Source: a virus
Strand: one strand, 5' to 3'
Length of the DNA: 52,303 nt
Virus record (IMG/VR): IMGVR_UViG_3300025669_000001
Location: 1-52,303 of that record
Program-made: the position numbers and the translations under genes
Notes under the pieces: generated by a model
What the model saw: only the letters and a program-made list of their open reading frames with translations
What the model was told of the DNA's origin: nothing
Database searches by the model: none
In this document: positions 45,931-52,303 of the stretch, piece by piece
How positions within the stretch are numbered: the first letter of the stretch is position 1
How the letters are laid out: each line of letters opens with the position of its first letter

Positions 45931-46725
45931 ATGGGAGTAGGAGCAAATTTAGGCGCACCCGGAGCAAACGATAAAATTCTTGGTAAGTTTACAAATATGA
46001 GATTTTATTTACCAGAAGCGACTGCACCGGAGAACCCCGCAACAGCAACAAGTCTTTACGGAGTACAGGCTTTTGATTTTGGCGATCCTGACATAAAATT
46101 CACATCTGAAGTATTTCAGTTTGGTGGCGGTGATGAATTTTACAATATGGAAATCGGCAGATCATGGCCCTTCACCATTGAGTTTTTACAGGGCAAGGCA
46201 TGGGCTGAGTTAGCAAAGCTTTTAGGGATCACTCTTAGCTTATCAGGAACTACACTTGTACCACTGGTAAAGAAGAATGATTATCCTAACTTTATCCTTG
46301 AAGCAGTATGTCGGCAAACAGACAATGATACTCACGTTGGCAGCGTAATTATACCTGACATCATTTTGAGTGACATTACATTTAGTCAGGTTATTGACGA
46401 TGACACTTTCACGGTAACGGGAATGTTTAAACGAGTTCCCGCATTGCTTATGGCAGGCGCAGAATTAGTCTATGAACAGTTCGTTGGTGATGGCTCAACA
46501 ACAGATTTCACACTTGCATCAACACCGCTTGAATTGACAACTGCAACAGAGTGGGATGAATACGATCTTGATAATACGTTCTACATTAAAGAGAAAGCAT
46601 CCGCAGCAAGTACCGGAACAATTAAGAAATCAGGATATAGTATTACTACCACAACTCTGACCGCTGCAACAGCACCCGCAGTCGGAACCGTTGTACAGAT
46701 ACTTTACGCAAAAGCAACAGTATAA
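45931..46725 (+). CDS. Major tail (tube) protein
   Basis: A 264-aa protein behind AGGAGTATGAT. The N-terminal 180 residues are beta-rich (LGKFTNMRFYLPEA, FTSEVFQFGGGDEF, VTGMFKRVP). A C-terminal part of about 75 residues (VGDGSTTDFTLASTPLEL onward) is a Thr-rich Ig-like or adhesion add-on. Position before the chaperone genes supports the call. Confidence 0.75.
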   Translation: MGVGANLGAPGANDKILGKFTNMRFYLPEATAPENPATATSLYGVQAFDFGDPDIKFTSEVFQFGGGDEFYNMEIGRSWPFTIEFLQGKAWAELAKLLGITLSLSGTTLVPLVKKNDYPNFILEAVCRQTDNDTHVGSVIIPDIILSDITFSQVIDDDTFTVTGMFKRVPALLMAGAELVYEQFVGDGSTTDFTLASTPLELTTATEWDEYDLDNTFYIKEKASAASTGTIKKSGYSITTTTLTAATAPAVGTVVQILYAKATV

Positions 46726-46738
46726 AAGAGGGATAAAG

Positions 46739-47086
46739 ATGAGTAGAGAGCCAGAATCTAAAAGCAATATAGTTGAAGTTGCAGCAAACTATGCATTAAC
46801 GGGACAGCTTTACGAAGGGTTAAAAATTGTATATCCACCAAGTAACCGGAAACCCTTTGCAACTGCCGTGTATAATAAATGCGCAAAACTTATTCCTCAA
46901 GATGAATTATTCGTGGCTCAGATTGATAGTAGTGGGGCGGTCGTTATGGCTGCCCCATTATTTAAGAGTGGCGAGTCTGGACAAATGTCTTTAGAAGAAG
47001 CTGAGACAATTGTTAAGTGGGGAAAATCGGGAGTCATAAAAGGCTTCTTTGAAATCATTGGTAAAAATGGAGAAGAAAAGAAATGA
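46739..47086 (+). CDS. Small tail-operon protein, unknown
   Basis: A 115-aa protein; ATG 46739 follows GAGGGATAAAG. Mixed alpha/beta. It lies between the tail tube and the frameshift gene; perhaps a tail-assembly accessory. Overlaps the next gene by ATGA. Confidence 0.6.
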   Translation: MSREPESKSNIVEVAANYALTGQLYEGLKIVYPPSNRKPFATAVYNKCAKLIPQDELFVAQIDSSGAVVMAAPLFKSGESGQMSLEEAETIVKWGKSGVIKGFFEIIGKNGEEKK

Positions 47087-47676
47087 AGAATTCATTCTTA
47101 GACAAAATCAAAGAGAAGCAAAAAGAAAGAAACCTGTATCAGGATTTTGAATTACTAAGCGTACCAGTAAGATTATCAAATGTTGATATGCAAAGTATCA
47201 TGATTGAGATTAGAGATTTCAAAGTTACACTAACTGAGAAATACGAGAGCGGTGTTTACAAGGGGAAAAAGGTTAACGAAGTTGAGTGGAATAAGTACTT
47301 GACTAAGAGACGTGAAGCATTAGAAGCACAACATAGTGATGATTCTGAAAAGATAGAAGAAGCCATGCAGGCAGAGGTTGAGAATAAACCTAAGTCTGAA
47401 GCAGAGAGATTAGCAGGGCAAGAGGCCACATCGGACGCAATGTTTTCTATACTTCCTACATTCTTTACTAATCCAGTAACGGGTGAAAGGGTATTGCCAA
47501 GAGGCTCAAAAGACCTTGAAGAGTTTACGGCAATTGTCCGTGGTAGCGTTGAAATGATTACAGCAATATCACAAAACTTTGTTGCATTGCAATCCAAGAT
47601 GGATGAATTGACTGATGAAGTAAAAAACTTGCCAGGGGAGACTGCCTCCCCGATTACGTCCTCAGATTCAAAATAG
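47083..47676 (+). CDS. Tail assembly chaperone, short form (G-like)
   Basis: A 197-aa protein: helical, charged, with a Glu/Lys-rich centre and a poorly ordered end. It stands between tail tube and tape measure, as lambda G does. At codons 181-182 it carries the slippery heptamer A AAA AAC, from which part of the ribosomes should shift to frame -1 and make a 309-residue fusion with the downstream region. Both forms chaperone tail-tube assembly on the tape measure (family knowledge). Confidence 0.75.
   Translation: MKNSFLDKIKEKQKERNLYQDFELLSVPVRLSNVDMQSIMIEIRDFKVTLTEKYESGVYKGKKVNEVEWNKYLTKRREALEAQHSDDSEKIEEAMQAEVENKPKSEAERLAGQEATSDAMFSILPTFFTNPVTGERVLPRGSKDLEEFTAIVRGSVEMITAISQNFVALQSKMDELTDEVKNLPGETASPITSSDSK
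47622..47651 (+). promoter_or_regulatory. Programmed -1 frameshift signal (A AAA AAC plus stem)
   Basis: AAAAAAC 47622-47628 is read GTA AAA AAC in the zero frame. Six bases later GGGGAG 47635-47640 pairs with CTCCCC 47646-47651. The -1 frame is open from 47619 and continues without a stop into the 3' part. Confidence 0.85.
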
Positions 47677-48011
47677 GTGAACGGTTCGGAGTACTGCCGA
47701 CATCTAAAGAGGTGGATGCTATAATTGAAGACGATTACATGAAGGCTTTATATATAGGAATGATGTCAACAGTGAAAACGAATGAAGATGTCATACTTGA
47801 ATTCTTGATGAAGAGATTGCCATATTTATTTGACAGAGTTGGAAACGCTGCTCTAAGGGGTGGCGTAAATGCAAGGACAGACAAGATTAAAAACATGACA
47901 AAAGACATGGATGAATTATATAAACCAAAAGAGAAAAAGAAACGTGGACTAATCGGGAGAATGTTCAACTTTCCCGGATCTAACAAGAACGTTCAAATAG
48001 TGAATGGGTAA
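47628..48011 (+). CDS. -1 frame extension of the tail chaperone (T-like part)
   Basis: After the shift, translation continues CTT GCC AGG ... as LARGDCLPDYVLRFKIGERF and onward through DDYMKALYIGMMSTV to the stop at 48009, adding 127 residues to the first 182. The first 84 bases of this region have no start of their own; GTG 47712 lacks a convincing ribosome site, so it is not a separate gene. The C-terminal basic tail (EKKKRGLIGRMF) fits tape-measure binding. Confidence 0.8.
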   Translation, partial: LARGDCLPDYVLRFKIGERFGVLPTSKEVDAIIEDDYMKALYIGMMSTVKTNEDVILEFLMKRLPYLFDRVGNAALRGGVNARTDKIKNMTKDMDELYKPKEKKKRGLIGRMFNFPGSNKNVQIVNG

Positions 48012-48013
48012 CG

Positions 48014-51000
48014 ATGGCTAGTATTGGCGGATTAGGCGGACTTGGAGACATAGTTGCATTTGTAGGCGTGAGTGGCGATGCTCAGTTTATAGGCAAAATG
48101 CAAGCAATGGACAGTCAGGCACAGGCTACGTCTAAAAATGTAGACAAGGCCCTGAAGGTGTCTATGGTAGCTGCTGCTGCTGCAATTGGAATCGCAGCGG
48201 GTGCAGCAATCAAGTTTGAATCTAGTTTTGCCGGTGTTACAAAAACGGTTGACGGCCTTCGTGATCCTATGGGTAATCTTAACGCTGAAGGTCTTGCGCT
48301 TGCCGAAAGCTTTAGAAAACTTTCACTTGAAGTTCCAATATCAGTTAATGAATTAAACAAGATTGGTGAATTAGGCGGTCAGTTGGGAATAGCAAAGTCC
48401 GACCTAATCGGGTTTACCGACACCATTGCAAAGCTTGGAGTTACTACAGATTTAACAATTGAAGCAGCAGCGAGTTCTATGGCTAGATTTGTTAACATAA
48501 CTCAAAAAGTCGCACCCGAAGGAATGACCGCAGCCCAACAGATTGAGCGTTTAGGATCTACGGTTGTTGATCTTGGAAACAACTTCGCAACAACCGAGAG
48601 TGCGATACTCGAAATGTCTTCACGTATTGCCGGTGCTGGTTCTCAGGTTGGATTATCACAAAGTGACATCATGGCATTTAGTGCTGCATTGTCATCGGTC
48701 GGAGTTGAGGCTCAAGCTGGCGGAACATCTATAAGTAAAGCGTTTATAAAAATTGCTCAGTCGGTTGCTAATGGTGACGATAATTTGGGACTGTTTGCAA
48801 AGACCGCAGGGAAAAGCATCCCAGAGTTTTCAAAACTATTTGAAGAAGATGCAGCCGGTGCAATGGTTTCATTCTTTGAAGGACTTGACAATGTATCTGA
48901 AAGTGGCGGAAATGTATTTGGCGTATTGGAGCAATTGGGAATTACAGAAACAAGACTGAGGGACGTATTTCTACGTGCATCATCTGCAAGTGGCATATTC
49001 ACAAGTGCGTTAAAGAAAGGCAAGAAAGCTTTTGAAGATAATAACGCACTAGCGAAAGAAGCAGACCAGAGATTCGGCACTATGGAATCTCAACTTAAAC
49101 TTGTAGGGAATATCCTCAACGATGCATTTATAGACATTGGTCATAAGTTATTGCCAGTGTTTAAGTCAATAACTACTTTCTTTAAAGAAAATCCACAGGC
49201 TATTGCTGACTTTGTTAAAGGACTTGGATCGGTTGTCATCGCAGCCGGATTAGTCTCAGCAGCGATAAAGATTGTGTCGCTACGGTTAGCAACTGGGATG
49301 AAAGCCATTAATGCATCTATCGGATTATATGGATCTCTTGTAATTGCGATAATAGCTACTGTAAATGCAGCGGATCAGTGGAAGGATTCAAAGGAGCTTG
49401 AGCGCAAGGCAACCGAAGACGCAAATGAAGTAATAAAGCGTGGCACTGAAAACTATATGGATATGATTGACGCTGTTGTGGAACTCGGGAAGCATGGTGA
49501 TGATTTTATTATATTCAACGGAAAATTAATGAAAGCCAGTGAAGCATCTTATGCGCTTGGCACATCTCTTGAAGCTATGAGTAAATCAGGTTCTACTATG
49601 GGTGGAACCGTAGAATTATCATTTAATAAAGTTGATATTGCAGCAGCACAAGCAGCCAAGGCAACGGCAATCGCAGCAGCAAAGGCAGCAGAGCAAGCAA
49701 AAAAAACTGGCGAGTTAACTATCGTAACAGAAGAATTAAAAAAGCGTACTATCGAAACAGTTGATTCAATAAATAAAGAAATAGCTGCACTAGAAAAGGA
49801 CTTAAAAACAAAGGGCATAACCGCAGGGGCAACAAGAGACCTTACCAATGAAATTAAAGACCTTGAAGATAGGCTGAAACCAACGATAACCGCAGAGCAA
49901 TTAATGACGGCTGCGCTTTCTTTTAATGCCGGTATAATGGAAAACGTAAGCAAAGCAACTGATAAGGCTATAGGAAAAACAAAGACATACGAGGAGCAAT
50001 TAAAAGATACTAAAGAAGCCCAAAAGAAAATGAACGATCAGGCCATGAAAGCCGTTGGTGCATTCGGTGCAATGTATGATGCAATCGGAGGTGGCGATAG
50101 TGTTATAGATGGGTTTGTGACATCGTTTGAACAATTTGCATCAGGTAATTTTATCGGTGGGACTATATCGGCGTTAGGTGCATTGTGGGAAGCAATGGCT
50201 CCACCTGAAATGATAACAAGAACACAAGCATTTAGCGATGCCAGTATAAAAACTGAGGATTCAGTAAAGAAAGAAATAGCGGCACTGTCTGATCTTGCGG
50301 CTAATTATGAATTAACTGATTTTGAATTAGAGCAAGTATTGGAAAAGATTAGATCGCTTAATGACCAGCTAGGAAAGACAACTTATGTCAAGACTATTGA
50401 AGACTTACAAATATGGAGTGCTGCCGTTAGGGGTGTTGGCGAGGCCTATGCTGAATTGTATTTCCAATCAAGGCAGGTAGCAGACAATCTCGCACATCCA
50501 TCTCAGGCCACTAATGATGCGTTTTGGGAAATGCATACAGCAGGATTGTCAGTTGTTGAAAAGTTGGAAAAAATAAAAGAGTTAATGGCTAATCCAGATG
50601 CGAGCACCGAGTGGCTTGAATTCTTGACAGCAAAGTCAGACGAATTAACGGCCTCACTACAAGCGGCTGAAGACGCAATATTGGACGCAATGGGAGAAGC
50701 GGTACAATCTGCAATTATTGCCACGGCTGCTGAAATTGCCGCACTTGAAGGTCAAATAGCTGTCTGGGAACAACAAATGAAGGACATTGATCTTGAGACA
50801 GAAAAAAACATTGCACCATTAAACGATGAACTGGACAGACTTAGTACACTTATTGCTGATCTCCAAGAACAAAAGATAAACATTCAAATACAAGCTGATA
50901 CAGATATTGCAGAGCAACAGGCTATTATTACAGCATACACAACCTTCATTGAAAAAATGAAATCAGCCGACAATATAAACCTTGACAACTTGCATGATGA

Positions 51001-51832
51001 ATTAGAGGAAACGCTTGGACTTACCAAAGCTATAACAATAAGTTTTGGTGAAATGAACGCTGCTATGCTGCAAGATTATACACAATTTGAAAAAGACATG
51101 CAAGCTGTCAATGATGCCATAGATGATTTGACATTCTTTGAAATAGATTTTGACACAACAACCGCAGATGAACAAATAAACTCTGCCATCATTAGAATGC
51201 AGGATTATCTAGCAACACTAACACCCGGATCACCAGCATATGACGCTGCAAAGAAAGCCCTTGACGCAATGTCTGAAAAGTTTACAGATATGGGCGGTGA
51301 GATTGACAGAGACAAGGCTTATGAATTCGACATATCAGAGGCCGAGAGAAAAGCCGCAGAGGCAGAAGCGGCAATTGGTGACATATCAACAAAGGCCACT
51401 GAAGACAAAGGAATGATTGATCTTGACATTTCACAATTACACCTGAAGATTTTCCAAGCGATGCAAGCAGTCAAGGGATGGAAAACTTTTGCAGAGGGCG
51501 AGAAGGCATCTATTCAAATAAAGATTGACGATGCAAAGTTGGAGATTGATGAGTTATTAACATACATGAATAAATTAACGGACACCACAGTAACAATAAA
51601 GGTGAGGTATGAGTTATTAAATAGCCCACCAGACGGATTAACAAGTCTATCGGGTAGTGGCGTTGCGGATATCCTAGCATCGCCAGAGGTCAATACTACT
51701 GTAAACGTTCCTGCACCCGTTATCCAATTAAGCAACATTAACCCGCTTGCAGAGGTTGCGCATGTTGATAACGTTGTAGATCCAAGACAGCTTGAAACAT
51801 CACGATTCACTATAAAGAGAGGAAGCTTTTAA
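48014..51832 (+). CDS. Tape measure protein
   Basis: A 1272-aa protein, the longest gene, which sets tail length. The N-terminus has Gly-rich and hydrophobic parts (GGLGGLGDIVAFVGV; MVAAAAAIGIAAGAAI at about 51-66); residues about 70-330 match TP901-type tape measure proteins (FAGVTKTVDG, LSLEVPISVNELNKIGELGGQLGI, MARFVNIT). Further hydrophobic stretches occur at about 400-425 and 435-450. Long coiled coils occupy about 560-700 and 900-1150. Tail length of the order of 190 nm would follow from the usual 0.15 nm per residue (rough estimate). Confidence 0.92.
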   Translation: MASIGGLGGLGDIVAFVGVSGDAQFIGKMQAMDSQAQATSKNVDKALKVSMVAAAAAIGIAAGAAIKFESSFAGVTKTVDGLRDPMGNLNAEGLALAESFRKLSLEVPISVNELNKIGELGGQLGIAKSDLIGFTDTIAKLGVTTDLTIEAAASSMARFVNITQKVAPEGMTAAQQIERLGSTVVDLGNNFATTESAILEMSSRIAGAGSQVGLSQSDIMAFSAALSSVGVEAQAGGTSISKAFIKIAQSVANGDDNLGLFAKTAGKSIPEFSKLFEEDAAGAMVSFFEGLDNVSESGGNVFGVLEQLGITETRLRDVFLRASSASGIFTSALKKGKKAFEDNNALAKEADQRFGTMESQLKLVGNILNDAFIDIGHKLLPVFKSITTFFKENPQAIADFVKGLGSVVIAAGLVSAAIKIVSLRLATGMKAINASIGLYGSLVIAIIATVNAADQWKDSKELERKATEDANEVIKRGTENYMDMIDAVVELGKHGDDFIIFNGKLMKASEASYALGTSLEAMSKSGSTMGGTVELSFNKVDIAAAQAAKATAIAAAKAAEQAKKTGELTIVTEELKKRTIETVDSINKEIAALEKDLKTKGITAGATRDLTNEIKDLEDRLKPTITAEQLMTAALSFNAGIMENVSKATDKAIGKTKTYEEQLKDTKEAQKKMNDQAMKAVGAFGAMYDAIGGGDSVIDGFVTSFEQFASGNFIGGTISALGALWEAMAPPEMITRTQAFSDASIKTEDSVKKEIAALSDLAANYELTDFELEQVLEKIRSLNDQLGKTTYVKTIEDLQIWSAAVRGVGEAYAELYFQSRQVADNLAHPSQATNDAFWEMHTAGLSVVEKLEKIKELMANPDASTEWLEFLTAKSDELTASLQAAEDAILDAMGEAVQSAIIATAAEIAALEGQIAVWEQQMKDIDLETEKNIAPLNDELDRLSTLIADLQEQKINIQIQADTDIAEQQAIITAYTTFIEKMKSADNINLDNLHDELEETLGLTKAITISFGEMNAAMLQDYTQFEKDMQAVNDAIDDLTFFEIDFDTTTADEQINSAIIRMQDYLATLTPGSPAYDAAKKALDAMSEKFTDMGGEIDRDKAYEFDISEAERKAAEAEAAIGDISTKATEDKGMIDLDISQLHLKIFQAMQAVKGWKTFAEGEKASIQIKIDDAKLEIDELLTYMNKLTDTTVTIKVRYELLNSPPDGLTSLSGSGVADILASPEVNTTVNVPAPVIQLSNINPLAEVAHVDNVVDPRQLETSRFTIKRGSF

Positions 51833-52275
51833 TGGCAACAGCTTTAAGAATTGTACCATACACGACCGCTTGGAATGTTGGTGACGGTGAATATGAATCC
51901 ACCGCTGCAACTCCTATTGATTTTGAAGTTGAAGAAGTTGTTGGAGATAGTATAAAGTTTTTACAGAAAACGGTTATGACTCAGCTTTCACAGAAACAAC
52001 CTTCGTTTTATTATGATACCGATGTGCTAGGAGCAAGCCCAACATTGGGGCAGATTTTAAAACTTAGCCTATTGGAATATTACGGGACAACACATGCTAA
52101 AATAGTTAGCCTATTCAATAGTAACTACACGATATTTGACATCTACTTGAATTACATTGAAGACATTAACACAAAGACACAATTTGTATTAAGCCTAAAC
52201 AGAAAAAAGGTATACAGTTTCGGAGCGTCCGCTGCATTTATCTCACACGCACTCACATTCTACAGGTCTGAATAA
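51832..52275 (+). CDS. Tail protein after the tape measure, unknown
   Basis: A 147-aa protein overlapping the tape measure stop (TAATG) and the next tail gene. It begins MATALRIVPYTTAWN and is rich in F, Y and S. The position equals that of a distal-tail or tail-tip component. Its last 99 bases are repeated at the window start. Confidence 0.65.
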   Translation: MATALRIVPYTTAWNVGDGEYESTAATPIDFEVEEVVGDSIKFLQKTVMTQLSQKQPSFYYDTDVLGASPTLGQILKLSLLEYYGTTHAKIVSLFNSNYTIFDIYLNYIEDINTKTQFVLSLNRKKVYSFGASAAFISHALTFYRSE

Positions 52276-52303
52276 TGGCATTTACCGCACAAATGAAAAA
52301 GGC
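52177..52303. repeat. Second copy of the circular overlap
   Basis: Identical to bases 1-127; see the first feature. Bases 52275-52303 are the start of the 579-aa tail gene that is complete at 99-1838. Confidence 0.95.

Noticed and set aside
47712-48011. Separate 99-aa gene starting at GTG 47712
   Set aside because: No convincing ribosome site, and the frame is open upstream to the frameshift signal; better explained as the -1 extension.
1-52303. Integrase, lysogeny repressor module or CRISPR array
   Set aside because: No recombinase motifs, no divergent repressor pair and no regularly spaced repeat array with spacers were seen.

Overview
The window is a complete tailed-phage genome (siphovirus-like: long tape measure, major tail protein and G/GT-type chaperone, no contractile sheath seen) assembled as a circle. 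The first 127 bases equal the last 127 exactly and the join lies inside two overlapping tail genes, so the unique genome is 52,176 bp. Every supported gene is on the + strand. I see no integrase, no CRISPR and no tRNA. Genes start behind clear AGGAG-type ribosome sites and the promoters are TTGACA/17 bp/TATNTT, which does not look like classical Bacteroidetes. Four exported proteins nevertheless have signal peptides ending in FAQ/FGQ/YSQ, as is common in the Bacteroidetes/Ignavibacteria/Chlorobi group. A host in that superphylum, perhaps Ignavibacteria-like, is a guess.

Layout. 1-6.4 kb: distal tail genes, two exported proteins (one fibre-like), a half cupin, a DUF5675 lysis candidate and a holin-like protein, closed by a terminator. 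6.4-14.7 kb: early genes, many very small, with a C5-methylase-like protein, an annealing protein plus YqaJ/lambda-type exonuclease pair, DUF4406, a metallophosphoesterase and several RNA hairpins between genes. 14.66-16.4 kb: a control region with four TGTACA sites phased at about 21 bp, then two promoter-leader modules that share an RNA fold with covarying stems. 16.4-24.7 kb: HNH nuclease, DUF1376 replication protein, DnaB helicase, RtcB RNA ligase, a coiled-coil protein, membrane proteins and a NinG-like protein. 24.7-31.9 kb: a possible DNA hypermodification group (GNAT-methyltransferase fusion, radical SAM enzyme, ParB-like protein, Mom), SSB, then small-terminase-like and methyltransferase genes. 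31.9-47 kb: large terminase, portal, MuF, protease/scaffold, capsid, connectors and tail tube, interrupted at 34.8-35.6 and 36.6-39.3 kb by accessory genes with their own promoters. 47-52.3 kb: tail chaperone with a -1 frameshift, tape measure and a further tail gene, which runs round the circle into position 1.

How it works together. Nine near-identical sigma70-type promoters precede early and accessory genes; head and tail genes appear to be read as long coupled operons with many ATGA/TAATG overlaps. The most unusual items are the twin RNA switches, the phased TGTACA array, the coupled GNAT-methyltransferase/radical SAM pair alongside Mom, and exported proteins encoded inside virion operons. 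Functions rest on motif recognition by eye; no database search was run.
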